Assembly (NCBI RefSeq): GCF_000759535.1
Contig: NZ_CP009455.1
Location: forward strand, 2,604,001 to 2,668,000
Reading direction: 5' to 3'
Length of the DNA stretch: 64,000 bases
Source of the DNA: Pseudomonas cremoricolorata
GTDB lineage: Bacteria; Pseudomonadota; Gammaproteobacteria; Pseudomonadales; Pseudomonadaceae
Part shown: piece by piece, positions 29,702-39,096 of the stretch
Layout: each line of letters starts with the position of its first letter
Numbering within the stretch: the first letter of the stretch is position 1
Notes under the pieces: generated by a model
The model's input: only the letters and a program-made list of their open reading frames with translations
Database searches by the model: none
Told to the model about the DNA's origin: nothing
Translations under genes and position numbers: made by a program

Positions 29702-31059
29702 TGTCCAGAAAGAAATCCTCCAGCAGCCTGCGCTTCCAGCCCACCGGTGGCGACCGCGCAGCCCAGCTACCCGTGGGCAAGAAGCAACGCCTGAGCATTG
29801 AGCGTCTGGCCGGCGATGGCCGCGGCATCGCTTTCTTCGAAGGGCGCACCTGGTTCGTCAGCGGTGCCCTGGCCGGGGAGGAGGTCGAGGTGCGGGTGCT
29901 CAACGCCCGCGGCAAGGTCGTCGAAGCGCGCCTGGAAAAATTGCTGCAGGCCAGTGCCGCGCGGGTCGAGGCGCCGTGCCGGCACTACGCCCGTTGTGGC
30001 GGCTGCAACCTTCAGCACCTGCCCCATGCCGAACAACTGGCGCTCAAACAGCGCACCTTGGCCGAGCAGTTACAACGGGTGGCGGGCGTCCAGCCTGAAC
30101 ACTGGGCGCCACCCCTGTTCGGCCCTGCGTTCGGTTATCGACGTCGCGCCCGGGTCGCCGTTCGCTGGGATGCCAAGGCGCAGCAGCTGGCCGTCGGTTT
30201 TCGCGCCGAGGCCAGTCAGGACATCATCGCCATCGAAGAATGTCCGGTGCTGGTACAGCCTTTGCAGACGATTCTCCGGCATTTGCCGACGGTGCTGCGC
30301 AGCCTGGGCAAACCCCAGGCGCTGGGCCACGTCGAGCTGTTCAGCGGCACCGCCGAGGCGCTGCTGGTGCGCCATGTCAGCGCACTGCCCGAGGCCGATC
30401 TGCAGCGGTTGCAGGCTTTCTGCGAGCAGGCAGGCGCGCAGCTTTGGCTGCACGGGGAGGGCGAGCCTGCGCCCTACGTGGCAGGTGCCACGCTCGGTTT
30501 CGAGCTCACGCCCTGGCAACTGCGCCTGGCCTGGCGACCGGGCGATTTCGTCCAGGTCAACGCCGCGGTCAACACGGCGATGATCAAGCAAGCGCTCGAC
30601 TGGCTGGCGCCGCAGGCTGACGAGCGTGTGCTCGATCTGTTCTGCGGTCTGGGCAATTTTGCCCTGCCGCTGGCCGGTCAGGCGCGTGAGGTGGTGGCCA
30701 TCGAGGGCGTGCAGACCATGGTCGAACGGGCTGCGGCCAACGCGCGCGACAACGATGTGCATAACGCGGCGTTTTTTCAGGCCGATTTGACCCAGCCTTT
30801 AGCCGGCGCCGAGTGGGCCGCCGAAGGCTTTTCTGCGGTACTCTTGGACCCACCGCGCGACGGTGCCTTTGAGGTTGTGCGACACATCGCACAGCTCAAT
30901 GCGAAAAGGCTGGTTTACGTATCCTGTAACCCGGCAACCCTCGCGCGCGATGCGCAGGTGCTGGTCAACCAGGGGTACCGGTTAACGAGGGCCGGGATTC
31001 TCGACATGTTTCCTCAGACGGCGCATGTCGAAGCCATGGCGTTATTCGAAGCGGGCTAG
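29701..31059 (+). CDS. rlmD: 23S rRNA (uracil-1939-C5)-methyltransferase RlmD
   Basis: 452 residues. N-terminal TRAM domain (about 20-85); [4Fe-4S] motif [10 protein letters not shown] (about 92-101) with a further Cys in EECPVLV; SAM-binding [21 protein letters not shown]; and the catalytic Cys in [13 protein letters not shown]. Shares the TGATG junction with cysM, so it is cotranscribed. The order gacS | cysM-rlmD-relA is conserved in Pseudomonas. Confidence 0.96.
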   Translation: MSRKKSSSSLRFQPTGGDRAAQLPVGKKQRLSIERLAGDGRGIAFFEGRTWFVSGALAGEEVEVRVLNARGKVVEARLEKLLQASAARVEAPCRHYARCGGCNLQHLPHAEQLALKQRTLAEQLQRVAGVQPEHWAPPLFGPAFGYRRRARVAVRWDAKAQQLAVGFRAEASQDIIAIEECPVLVQPLQTILRHLPTVLRSLGKPQALGHVELFSGTAEALLVRHVSALPEADLQRLQAFCEQAGAQLWLHGEGEPAPYVAGATLGFELTPWQLRLAWRPGDFVQVNAAVNTAMIKQALDWLAPQADERVLDLFCGLGNFALPLAGQAREVVAIEGVQTMVERAAANARDNDVHNAAFFQADLTQPLAGAEWAAEGFSAVLLDPPRDGAFEVVRHIAQLNAKRLVYVSCNPATLARDAQVLVNQGYRLTRAGILDMFPQTAHVEAMALFEAG

Positions 31060-31083
31060 GTCCAAGGCCTGGTCCGTGGGCGC

Positions 31084-31104
31084 GGCTTCCAGGGAATGGA
31101 AGCC
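31084..31104 (+). terminator. Hairpin between rlmD and relA
   Basis: GGCTTCCA/TGGAAGCC (31084-31091 with 31097-31104) around loop GGGAA. No T-run follows, so readthrough into relA is likely. Confidence 0.35.
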
Positions 31105-31162
31105 ACGCAGATGAAAGCCAGCATGTCCGTGTGACGTGCTGTTATGGAAAGGTGGAACACAG

Positions 31163-33400
31163 ATGGTACAGGTGAGAGTGCACCAGCCGGTCAACACGGA
31201 CGGCAGTATCAATCTCGAGGGATGGCTGGATCATGTCACGAGTGTCGACGCGGCACTCGACCGGACGGAACTGGCCCTGGCCTGCGAGTTCGCTCAGGAA
31301 GTCGAGAAGAACGGCAACCCGGCCAAGCATTCCTGGGCCGACGGCACGTCGAGTTTTCAGGCGGGTCTGGAAATCGCGGAAATCCTCGCCGACCTCAAGC
31401 TCGACCAGGATTCACTGGTCGCCGCGCTGATCTATCGCTCGGTGCGCGAAGGCAAGGTGACCCTGGCCGAAGTCGGCCAGCGCTTCGGCCCGGTGGTGTC
31501 CAAGCTCATCGACGGCGTGCTGCGCATGGCCGCCATCAGCGCCAGCCTGAGCCCGCGCCAGTCACTGGTGCTCGGTTCCCAGGCCCAGGTTGAGAACCTG
31601 CGCAAGATGCTCGTGGCGATGGTCGATGACGTGCGCGTGGCGTTGATCAAGCTGGCCGAACGCACCTGCGCGATCCGCGCGGTGAAGGCTGCCGACGACG
31701 AAAAGCGCCTGCGCGTGGCGCGCGAAGTGTTCGACATCTACGCGCCGCTGGCTCACCGCCTGGGCATCGGTCACATCAAGTGGGAACTCGAAGACCTCTC
31801 GTTCCGCTACCTCGAACCCGATCAGTACAAGCAGATCGCCAAACTGCTGCACGAGCGCCGGCTCGACCGCGAGCGTTTCATCAGCGATGTGATGAATCAG
31901 CTGCAAAACGAACTGCTGGCCACCGGCGTCAACGCCGATATCAGCGGCCGTGCGAAACACATCTATTCGATCTGGCGCAAGATGCAGCGCAAAGGGCTGG
32001 AGTTCAGCCAAATCTACGACGTGCGCGCGGTACGCGTGCTGGTGCCGGAGATCCGCGACTGCTACACCGCGCTGGGTATCGTCCATACCCTTTGGCGGCA
32101 CATTCCCAAGGAGTTCGACGACTACATCGCCAACCCCAAGGAAAACGGCTATCGCTCGCTGCACACCGCGGTGATCGGGCCCGAGGGCAAGGTGCTGGAG
32201 GTGCAGATTCGGACCCACGGCATGCACGAAGAGGCCGAACTCGGCGTGTGCGCGCACTGGAAGTACAAGGGCACCGACGTCAAGGGTGGCTCCAACCACT
32301 ACGAGGAAAAAATCTCCTGGCTGCGCCAAGTGCTGGAATGGCACGAAGAGCTGGGCGACATCGGTGGCCTCGCCGAACAGCTGCGCGTCGACATCGAGCC
32401 TGATCGGGTCTACATCTTCACCCCCGACGGGCATGCCATCGATTTGCCCAAAGGCGCCACCCCACTCGATTTCGCCTACCGTGTACACACTGAAATCGGC
32501 CACAACTGCCGCGGTGCGAAGATCAATGGCCGCATCGTCCCGCTCAACTACGTGCTGCAGACCGGCGAGCAGGTCGAGATCATCACCAGCAAGCACGGCA
32601 GCCCCAGCCGCGACTGGCTGAACTCCAACCTCGGTTACGTCAATACCTCGCGAGCCAGGGCGAAGATCGTCCACTGGTTCAAGTTGCAGGCGCGCGATCA
32701 GAACGTCGCTGCTGGCCGCACCTTGCTGGAACGCGAACTGAGCCGCCTGGGTCTGCCGCAGGTCGATTTCGAGCGCCTGGCCGAGAAGGCCAACGTCAAG
32801 ACCGCCGAAGACATGTTCGCCGCCCTCGGCGCGGGTGATCTGCGCCTGGCGCAGATGGTCAACGCCGCGCAGCAGTTGCTCGAACCGGACCGCAGCGAGC
32901 AGGTCGAGCTGATCACCCGCAAGCCCAGCAGCCGTTCGGGCAAGCGCGGCGATATTCGTATCCAGGGCGTCGGCAACCTGCTCACGCAGATGGCCGGCTG
33001 CTGCCAGCCGCTGCCAGGCGATGCCATCGTCGGCTACATCACCCAGGGCCGCGGCGTCAGCATCCACCGTCAGGACTGCGCCTCGGTGCTGCAACTGGCC
33101 GGCAAGGAGCCCGAGCGCATCATCCAGGTGAGCTGGGGCCCGATTCCGGTGCAGACTTACCCGGTCGACATCGTCGTGCGTGCCTACGATCGTCCGGGTC
33201 TGCTGCGTGACGTGTCGCAGGTGCTGCTCAACGAGAAGATCAACGTGCTGGCGGTCAACACCCGCTCGAACAAGGACGACAACACCGCATTGATGTCGCT
33301 GACCATCGAGATTCCCGGCCTGGACGCCCTCGGTCGTCTGCTCGGACGTATCTCGCAATTGCCCAACATCATCGAAACGCGGCGTAACCGTACCCCGTGA
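31163..33400 (+). CDS. relA: (p)ppGpp synthetase RelA
   Basis: 745 residues. Ribosome-associated stringent-response enzyme. The N-terminal HD domain lacks the catalytic HDxxED motif (YRSVREGKVT stands there), as in monofunctional RelA. The synthetase domain (about 230-365) carries YDVRAVRVLVP and GYRSLHTAVIGPEG. TGS domain (about 405-465, VYIFTPDGHAIDLPKGATPLDFAY), a Cys-rich segment MAGCCQPLPGD, and a C-terminal ACT domain (about 665-745). ATG at 31163 has AAAGGTGG upstream. mazG follows 33 bases later. Confidence 0.97.
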   Translation: MVQVRVHQPVNTDGSINLEGWLDHVTSVDAALDRTELALACEFAQEVEKNGNPAKHSWADGTSSFQAGLEIAEILADLKLDQDSLVAALIYRSVREGKVTLAEVGQRFGPVVSKLIDGVLRMAAISASLSPRQSLVLGSQAQVENLRKMLVAMVDDVRVALIKLAERTCAIRAVKAADDEKRLRVAREVFDIYAPLAHRLGIGHIKWELEDLSFRYLEPDQYKQIAKLLHERRLDRERFISDVMNQLQNELLATGVNADISGRAKHIYSIWRKMQRKGLEFSQIYDVRAVRVLVPEIRDCYTALGIVHTLWRHIPKEFDDYIANPKENGYRSLHTAVIGPEGKVLEVQIRTHGMHEEAELGVCAHWKYKGTDVKGGSNHYEEKISWLRQVLEWHEELGDIGGLAEQLRVDIEPDRVYIFTPDGHAIDLPKGATPLDFAYRVHTEIGHNCRGAKINGRIVPLNYVLQTGEQVEIITSKHGSPSRDWLNSNLGYVNTSRARAKIVHWFKLQARDQNVAAGRTLLERELSRLGLPQVDFERLAEKANVKTAEDMFAALGAGDLRLAQMVNAAQQLLEPDRSEQVELITRKPSSRSGKRGDIRIQGVGNLLTQMAGCCQPLPGDAIVGYITQGRGVSIHRQDCASVLQLAGKEPERIIQVSWGPIPVQTYPVDIVVRAYDRPGLLRDVSQVLLNEKINVLAVNTRSNKDDNTALMSLTIEIPGLDALGRLLGRISQLPNIIETRRNRTP

Positions 33401-33433
33401 GACGTGGCTGAGCGCCGTATAAAGGACGTATCG

Positions 33434-34270
33434 ATGAAGCATACCCTGGACGATCTGCTGCACCTCATGGCCCGTCTGCGTGACCCGCAACACGGCTGCC
33501 CGTGGGACCTCAAGCAGGACTACGCGAGCATCGTCCCGCACACCCTGGAGGAGGCCTATGAGGTGGCCGACACCATCGAGCGCGGTGATTTCCAGCACCT
33601 GCAAGGCGAATTGGGTGACCTGCTGTTCCAGGTGGTGTATTACAGCCAGCTCGCGCGCGAGGACGGTCGTTTCGACTTCGCCGGCGTGGTCGATGCCATC
33701 ACCCGCAAGCTGATCCGCCGTCATCCCCACGTGTTCCCTACTGGTGATCTGCATGCCTCGCTCGATACGCCGCGGCTCAGTGAGGAACAGGTCAAGCAGC
33801 GCTGGGAGGCGATCAAGGCCGAAGAGCGCGCCGAGCAGGCCAGCAGCCCGCAGCAGTTGTCGTTGCTCGACGACGTGCCGGCGGCCCTGCCGGCGCTGTC
33901 ACGCGCCGCCAAACTGCAGAAGCGCGCGGCCACGGTGGGCTTCGACTGGCCCGAGGCCTTGCCGGTGCTGGACAAGGTCCGCGAGGAACTGGATGAAGTG
34001 TTGCAAGCCATGGCCGCAGGCGACGCCGATGCGGTGCAGGACGAGCTGGGCGATCTGCTGTTCGCCACCGTCAACCTGACGCGCCACCTCAAGCATGACC
34101 CCGAACACGCCCTGCGCCGCGCCAATGCAAAATTCGAGCGACGCTTTCGTTTCATCGAGCAGGCCTTGCGAGAGCAGGGCCTGCCGATCGAAGATCGTAC
34201 CCTCGACGAACTGGACGCCCTGTGGGGTGAAGCCAAGCGTCAGGAAAAGAACCTGCCCAGCTGCGGCTGA
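33434..34270 (+). CDS. mazG: Nucleoside triphosphate pyrophosphohydrolase MazG
   Basis: 278 residues with two MazG helical domains. The first has CPWDLKQDY and EEAYEVADTIE...ELGDLLFQ; the second has EELDEVLQAM...DELGDLLFATVNL, with the Mg2+-binding ExxE/ExxD sets. Hydrolyses non-canonical or excess NTPs. Linked to relA as in many gamma-proteobacteria, but no mazEF toxin-antitoxin is present. ATG at 33434 with AAAGGA. Confidence 0.95.
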   Translation: MKHTLDDLLHLMARLRDPQHGCPWDLKQDYASIVPHTLEEAYEVADTIERGDFQHLQGELGDLLFQVVYYSQLAREDGRFDFAGVVDAITRKLIRRHPHVFPTGDLHASLDTPRLSEEQVKQRWEAIKAEERAEQASSPQQLSLLDDVPAALPALSRAAKLQKRAATVGFDWPEALPVLDKVREELDEVLQAMAAGDADAVQDELGDLLFATVNLTRHLKHDPEHALRRANAKFERRFRFIEQALREQGLPIEDRTLDELDALWGEAKRQEKNLPSCG

Positions 34271-34296
34271 GCCGATGCATAAGTGAGTGAACATCG

Positions 34297-34839
34297 ATGA
34301 GCCTTTCCCTTCGCGACCAATTGCTCAAGGCCGGTCTGGTCAACCAGAAACAGGTTTCCCAAACCAACAAGGCCGAGAAGAAACAAAAACGCCTGGTGCA
34401 AAAAGGCCAGGCCGAGGCGGACGATTCGCAGCAGCGTCTGGCCAAGCAAGCCATGGCCGAGAAGGCCAAGCGCGATCAGGAACTGAACCGCGCCCAGCAG
34501 GACAAGGCCGAGCAGAAGGCCCGCGCGGCGCAGGTCAAGCAACTGATCGAAGCCACCCGCCTGCCCAAGCTGACCACCGAGGACTACTTCAACTTCGTCG
34601 ACGACAAGAAGGTCAAGCGCATTGCCGTCAACGCGCTGATGCGCAGCAAGTTGAGCAATGGCTCGCTGGCCGTGGTTTCCCATGGCGGGGGTTATGAAGT
34701 GATTCCGCGCGAAGCCGCGCTGAAGATCCAGGAGCGCGACGCGCATCGCATTCTGCTGCTCAACACCCACGTCGAAGAAGCGGATGAAGCGGATGATCCG
34801 TATGCGGCGTACAAGATTCCTGACGATCTGATGTGGTAA
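34297..34839 (+). CDS. DUF2058-family nucleoprotein-like protein (YaiL)
   Basis: 180 residues. The N-terminus SLSLRDQLLKAGLVNQKQ is the family hallmark. A long, highly charged coiled-coil follows (about 18-85, rich in K, Q and A), then a compact C-terminal domain with YFNFVDDKKVKRIAVN. Charge suggests nucleic-acid or ribosome association; no experimental role is known to me. Ends just before a large palindrome. Confidence 0.85.
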   Translation: MSLSLRDQLLKAGLVNQKQVSQTNKAEKKQKRLVQKGQAEADDSQQRLAKQAMAEKAKRDQELNRAQQDKAEQKARAAQVKQLIEATRLPKLTTEDYFNFVDDKKVKRIAVNALMRSKLSNGSLAVVSHGGGYEVIPREAALKIQERDAHRILLLNTHVEEADEADDPYAAYKIPDDLMW

Positions 34840-34843
34840 TAGC

Positions 34844-34908
34844 TTCGCGGCCAAGGCCGCTGCCAACGAGAGGGCATTTCACCCGGTGGCAGCGGCCTTG
34901 GCCGCGAA
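34844..34908. repeat. REP-like perfect inverted repeat, probably a bidirectional terminator
   Basis: Two 22-base arms (34844-34865 and 34887-34908) are perfect reverse complements around a 21-base spacer. Each arm also contains its own palindrome (GCGGCC-AA-GGCCGC and GCGGCC-TT-GGCCGC). It fills the gap between two convergent genes. This resembles the paired REP elements common in P. putida intergenic DNA. Confidence 0.75.
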
Positions 34909-34912
34909 CGAT

Positions 34913-35098
34913 TCAATGCGGTTCGTCGCGCTGGCTTTCCCAGCCTTCGAGCTCTGCGCGGTATTGCTGGGCTTGTTGTTCGTCATGGAACATGCCCACC
35001 AGCTCGCCTTGCTGATGCACATCCCAGATGCGCACACCGGCGGCCAGGCCTTCGTGGGACATTTTCGATTCGTCGCGTTCGGTTACTTGAACAGTCAT
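34913..35098 (-). CDS. Small conserved protein (61 residues)
   Basis: Starts MTVQVTERDESKMSHEGLAAGV, is acidic, has no membrane segment, and contains VHQQGELVGMFHDEQQAQQYRAELEGWE, a beta-hairpin-plus-helix pattern. ATG at 35098 has GGAG seven bases upstream. Not assigned to a family. Bounded downstream by the 22-base palindrome and upstream by a TGCGACA-N3-TGTCGCA inverted repeat. Confidence 0.75.
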   Translation of the reverse strand: MTVQVTERDESKMSHEGLAAGVRIWDVHQQGELVGMFHDEQQAQQYRAELEGWESQRDEPH

Positions 35099-35122
35099 CG
35101 TCAAACTCCACTTCTGGTTGAT

Positions 35123-35139
35123 TGCGACACGATGTCGCA
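35123..35139. promoter_or_regulatory. Perfect 17-base inverted repeat upstream of the 61-residue gene
   Basis: TGCGACA-CGA-TGTCGCA lies 25 bases before the minus-strand start codon, where an operator or leader hairpin could act. No regulator is recognised for this exact sequence. Confidence 0.45.
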
Positions 35140-35271
35140 GGCCTTAGTTATAGGGTTTGATAGCAGGCTAAGTAAATAAAACGGCGATTAAACATCTTTC
35201 ATGCAACCGCCTCAGGGTCATGACGGTCGGCCCGGTCCGGTGCACGCCGGGCAGGCTTGCGTGCGGTGCAT

Positions 35272-36462
35272 TCAGCCCTTGCGCGGATTGAGGATCAGCA
35301 GTGTCAGCAGACCCGCGATGATTCCCCAGAACGCCGAGCCAATCGACAGCAGACTCATGCCCGATGCGGTGACCATGAAGGTGATCAGCGCGGCCTCGCG
35401 CTCGCGCGCTTCGGCCATGGCGACGCTCAGGCCATTGATGATCGAGCCAAGCAGCGCCAGCGCGGCGATCGACAGCACCAGTTCCTTGGGCAGGGCGGCG
35501 AAGAGCGCAGCCAGGGTTGCGCCGAAGGTTCCCCCCACGGCATAGAACAGGCCGCACCAGACCGCTGCGGTGTAGCGCTTGGCGGGGTCTTCATGGGCGT
35601 GTGGGCCGGTACAGATCGCGGCACTGATCGCCGCCAGGTTCACCCCATGGGAGCCGAACGGGGCCAATAGCAGCGAGGCCAGCCCGGTGCTGGTAATCAG
35701 CGGGGAGGCGGGCACCTGATAGCCATCGGCGCGCAACACCGCGATGCCTGGCATGTTCTGCGAGGTCATGGCCACGACGAACAGCGGAATACCGATGCTG
35801 ATGGTGGCCGCGACTGAAAAGCTCGGTGTGGTCCACACCGGCGTGGCCAGCTCCAGGCTGAACTCGCTGAAGTCGAGCAGGCCCAGGGCGCCGGACAGCC
35901 CGGTGCCCACCAGTAGCGCGGCGAGAACGCAGTAGCGTGGCGAGACGCGCTTGACCAGCAGATAGCTGAAGAACATGCCCAGCACCAACAGGGTGCGGTG
36001 CTGCGCGGCGAGGAAGATTTCGCTGCCGATCTTGAACAGGATGCCCGCCAGCAGTGCTGCCGCCAAGGAGGCGGGAATACGCCGCATCAGCCGCTCGAAG
36101 CTGCCCGTCAGGCCGCAGATCACCACCAGCACCGCGCAAGTGATGTAGGCGCCGATGGCCTCTGCATAACTGACGCCGCCCAGGCTGGTAATCAGCAGTG
36201 CCGCACCGGGCGTCGACCAGGCCACGGTGACCGGGGTGCGGTAGCGCAGCGAAAGGCCGATGCTGCACACCGCCATGCCGATCGACAGGGCCCAGATCCA
36301 CGAAGAAATCTGCGCGCTGCTCAAGCCTGCCGCCTGACCCGCCTGGAACATCAGCACCAGCGAACTGGTATAGCCGGTGAGCATGGCGATGAAACCAGCG
36401 ACCACGGCCGAGGGGGAGGAGTCGGCCAGGGGCCGTAGGCGAGCAGGTTTGGCGACGGACAT
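35272..36462 (-). CDS. BenE-family benzoate/H+ symporter-like protein
   Basis: 396 residues with about 12 transmembrane helices. Family motifs: PVTVAWSTPGAALLITS, PASLAAALLAGILFKIG, MTSQNMPGIAVLRADGY and FGSHGVNLAAISAAICTGPHAHEDP. BenE proteins import benzoate, but no ben or cat genes are near, so the substrate may differ. Transcribed alone. Confidence 0.85.
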   Translation of the reverse strand: MSVAKPARLRPLADSSPSAVVAGFIAMLTGYTSSLVLMFQAGQAAGLSSAQISSWIWALSIGMAVCSIGLSLRYRTPVTVAWSTPGAALLITSLGGVSYAEAIGAYITCAVLVVICGLTGSFERLMRRIPASLAAALLAGILFKIGSEIFLAAQHRTLLVLGMFFSYLLVKRVSPRYCVLAALLVGTGLSGALGLLDFSEFSLELATPVWTTPSFSVAATISIGIPLFVVAMTSQNMPGIAVLRADGYQVPASPLITSTGLASLLLAPFGSHGVNLAAISAAICTGPHAHEDPAKRYTAAVWCGLFYAVGGTFGATLAALFAALPKELVLSIAALALLGSIINGLSVAMAEAREREAALITFMVTASGMSLLSIGSAFWGIIAGLLTLLILNPRKG

Positions 36463-36595
36463 TAGGGCGGCTCTCTGAACGAATGTAAGCAGTTCTTTCA
36501 GCCTACCCCTCGCGCCGCTTCATGGGGCGGTACAGCCAAGTGCAGGTTTGGCCGTACAGTTATCACTACACTCAATGCCGGTTTAACTGTGCCGG

Positions 36596-36967
36596 TCAGG
36601 CATTGGCAAAGCGCTGATCGAGGTAGGCAATGATGTCGTTGGATTCGTACATCCAGCGCACCTGACCCGCTTCCTCGATACGCAGACACGGCACCTTGAT
36701 ACGCCCGCCGCCTTCGAGCAGCGCCTGACGATGGACCGGGTCGTGCTTGGCGTCGCGCAGCGCCACGGGCACGTTGAGCCGGTGCATGGCGCGGCGCGTC
36801 TTGACGCAGAACGGGCAGGCGTGGAACTGGTACAGGGCCAGATCCCGGGCCTGTTCTTCGACCTTGGCCTGGGCCGCTGCGTCACGCTTGCGCTTGGCCG
36901 GACGGCTGATCCAGTCGCCGAACACGATGAGCTGGCCGAGACCGACCCGCAGGGCTTTGACGATCAT
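36596..36967 (-). CDS. Glutaredoxin/GST-N-domain protein with an N-terminal helix
   Basis: 123 residues. The thioredoxin-fold domain holds the redox site CPFCVKTRRAMHRLN and the later IKVPCLRIEE (cis-Pro) and YESNDIIAYLD, the glutathione-binding pattern. The first 40 residues form a hydrophobic then basic stretch (MIVKALRVGLGQLIVFGDWISRP), suggesting membrane association. ATG at 36967 with GGAG is chosen; the frame is open further upstream. Follows folE on the same strand after a terminator. Confidence 0.82.
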   Translation of the reverse strand: MIVKALRVGLGQLIVFGDWISRPAKRKRDAAAQAKVEEQARDLALYQFHACPFCVKTRRAMHRLNVPVALRDAKHDPVHRQALLEGGGRIKVPCLRIEEAGQVRWMYESNDIIAYLDQRFANA

Positions 36968-36994
36968 GAGAACACTCCTCAACAGCAATAAACG

Positions 36995-37023
36995 AAAAAG
37001 CCGACCCACGAGGGGCCGGCTTG
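36995..37023 (-). terminator. Intrinsic terminator of folE
   Basis: Reading on the minus strand, AAGCCGGCC and GGTCGGCTT form a stem interrupted by one mismatch, followed by T5. It lies 15 bases after the folE stop. Confidence 0.75.
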
Positions 37024-37037
37024 GCAACGCGGTCGCA

Positions 37038-37583
37038 TCAGCGAATCAGGCTGAGGAACTCGGTGCGCGTTGCAGCATTGGCGCGGAATTCGCCGAGCAT
37101 CACCGAGGTGATCATGCTGGAATTCTGTTTCTCGACGCCGCGCATCATCATGCACATGTGCTTGGCCTCGATAACCACGGCAACGCCGGCGGCGCCGGTG
37201 ACCTTCTCGATGGCTTCGGCGATCTGGCGGCTGAGGTTTTCCTGGATTTGCAGGCGGCGGGCGAACATGTCGACGATGCGCGCCACCTTCGACAGCCCCA
37301 GCACCTTGCCCTTGGGCAGGTAGGCAACATGGGCCTTGCCGATGAACGGCAGCATGTGGTGTTCGCACATCGAGTAGAGCTCGATGTCCCGGACCACCAC
37401 CATCTCGCTGTTGTCGGAGCTGAACAGCGCGTTGTTGGTGACCTCTTCGAGGGTCTGCTCATAACCGCGGCAAAGGTATTTCATCGCCTTTGCGGCCCGC
37501 TTGGGCGTGTCGCGCAGGCCCTCGCGGGAGACGTCCTCGCCGATCTGGCCAAGGATCTCGGTGTAGTTCTGTTCCAGGGACAT
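37038..37583 (-). CDS. folE: GTP cyclohydrolase I
   Basis: 181 residues. Converts GTP to 7,8-dihydroneopterin triphosphate, the first step to folate. Zn-binding and catalytic motifs: [20 protein letters not shown] (Cys and His ligands) and [19 protein letters not shown] (His and Cys). The Zn-dependent Cys is present, so this is the zinc type (FolE IA). AGGTAG upstream of the ATG. Confidence 0.95.
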   Translation of the reverse strand: MSLEQNYTEILGQIGEDVSREGLRDTPKRAAKAMKYLCRGYEQTLEEVTNNALFSSDNSEMVVVRDIELYSMCEHHMLPFIGKAHVAYLPKGKVLGLSKVARIVDMFARRLQIQENLSRQIAEAIEKVTGAAGVAVVIEAKHMCMMMRGVEKQNSSMITSVMLGEFRANAATRTEFLSLIR

Positions 37584-37652
37584 GGATCTACCTGTGGGAA
37601 TTTTCGCAAAAATGAAGGTTAAGTCTCGGGGCGCGGCGCTGCAAGCGCGATG

Positions 37653-38213
37653 TTACTCGTCGCGGCCTTCGAGCATGGTTCGCTTGAGCATCACATACAC
37701 CGCCCCGGTGCCGCCATGGCGTGGCTGGCACGAGACAAAGCCCAGCACGTGCGCGTGCTGGCGCAACCAGGTGTTGACGTGGCTCTTAATCATCGGACGC
37801 CTGCCGTCCAGGCGCGCGGCCTTGCCGTGGGTCACGCGCACGCAGCGCACTTCCAGTTTGCTGGCCTCGGCGATGAAATCCCACAGGGTTTCGCGGGCCT
37901 TCTCGACGCTCATGCCATGCAGGTCGAGGCTGCCTTCGAAGGCGATCTGGCCCAGCTTGAGCTTGCGCAGCTGGGCTTCCTGCACCCCGTCGCGGCGCCA
38001 CGACAGCTCGTCTTCGGCGCCGACGTCGATGACGAACTGATCCGACAGACCGTCGATCACCAGCGGCTGGTCGCTGCGCAGGGTCGCCTTCTGGCGCAGG
38101 CCGGCGAGTTGCTGGCGGTCGGCCTTGGGCTTACCAACTTCGGCGCGATCGTGGTTGATCGGCTTGACGCCGCGCACTTCGCTGCGAAAGAGGGAAAAAT
38201 CGTCGTCTTGCAT
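37653..38213 (-). CDS. Smr-domain protein (SmrA-like)
   Basis: 186 residues. A variable N-terminal part precedes the Smr domain (about 90-180) with LDLHGMSVEKARETL and the conserved THGKAARLDGRRPMIKSHV, then QPRHGGTGAVYVML. Smr domains are nucleases acting on nucleic acids; SmrB of E. coli rescues collided ribosomes. Here the HGKG signature is HGKA with a SmrA-type insert, so the role may differ. GGAGG upstream. 69 bases separate it from folE. Confidence 0.87.
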   Translation of the reverse strand: MQDDDFSLFRSEVRGVKPINHDRAEVGKPKADRQQLAGLRQKATLRSDQPLVIDGLSDQFVIDVGAEDELSWRRDGVQEAQLRKLKLGQIAFEGSLDLHGMSVEKARETLWDFIAEASKLEVRCVRVTHGKAARLDGRRPMIKSHVNTWLRQHAHVLGFVSCQPRHGGTGAVYVMLKRTMLEGRDE

Positions 38214-38326
38214 GATGCCTCCAGCTGGGCGGCGTAGTGTACGTGAGTCGACCAGGCCGCGGCAGGTCTGTGGGCGTCATGCGCGGTGCCGGTCGCGCAG
38301 CCGCTTGCGCCGGCAGACAAGCCGTG

Positions 38327-38917
38327 TCAGATCAGGCTGGAGGTGGGCGCCACGCAGGCGAAGTTGTCGGCCATGACCGCCATTTCACCCTGATGGATCT
38401 GCGCAGCGGGAATTACCCCATCCTTGAACGCCAGGTCACGGGTGGCCGAGGCGTCCTCGACCAGGGTGCAGCGGTAGCCGTAGTCCTTGGCCCGGCGCAC
38501 GGTGGTGCTGACGCTGGAGTGGCTCATGAAACCGCAGACGATCAGGTCGAGGTGGCCAAGACCCTGCAAGGTCTCGTGCAACTTGGTGTTCTTGAACGCG
38601 TTGGGCATGCGCTTTTCGATCACCACCTCGCCCTCGCGGGGTTCGAGGCCGGGGATGAATTCGCCGCGCGGGCCCTGTGGGTCGAACAGCCCGCCGACCG
38701 TGCCCAGGTGGCGTACATGCACGATCGGACGTCCCGCCAGGCGCGCAGCTTCGAGTAACCGGGCGATGTTGGCCGTGGCCTCGGGCATGCCCGACAGCGC
38801 CAGAGGACCGCTCAGGTACTCCTTCTGCGCATCGATGATGATCAGGCTGGCCTGGCTCAGCTTGGCCGGCGGGTAGTCGCGGCCGCTGAGGCGGAACATC
38901 GTGGTTGGAACGGACAT
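38327..38917 (-). CDS. Isochorismatase-family cysteine hydrolase
   Basis: 196 residues. Catalytic triad pattern of the family: Asp in LIIIDAQKEY, Lys in VIEKRMPNAF, Cys in LIVCGFMSHSSVSTTVRRA. Substrate unknown; members hydrolyse isochorismate, nicotinamide or other amides. ATG at 38917 is used instead of the TTG three bases earlier. Stands alone, divergent from prmB. Confidence 0.87.
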   Translation of the reverse strand: MSVPTTMFRLSGRDYPPAKLSQASLIIIDAQKEYLSGPLALSGMPEATANIARLLEAARLAGRPIVHVRHLGTVGGLFDPQGPRGEFIPGLEPREGEVVIEKRMPNAFKNTKLHETLQGLGHLDLIVCGFMSHSSVSTTVRRAKDYGYRCTLVEDASATRDLAFKDGVIPAAQIHQGEMAVMADNFACVAPTSSLI

Positions 38918-39096
38918 CAAGGGCTCCTTCGGCTAGGGCTTTTGCCGGCTATTGTCCTCTGCCGCGACGACAATGGGAATGCTTGACAGCGCAGCCAGCA
39001 TGGTTGCTGGCCTGTGGCTATCTGTGAGGCCCTGCGCACGACCCATTTGCCGGCCTCTGCTGGTAGACTTTCACGCTGTCTCAAAAGGAGTTCATA

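Noticed and set aside
33401..33433. mazEF toxin-antitoxin between relA and mazG
   Set aside because: The gap is only 33 bases; no toxin or antitoxin gene fits.
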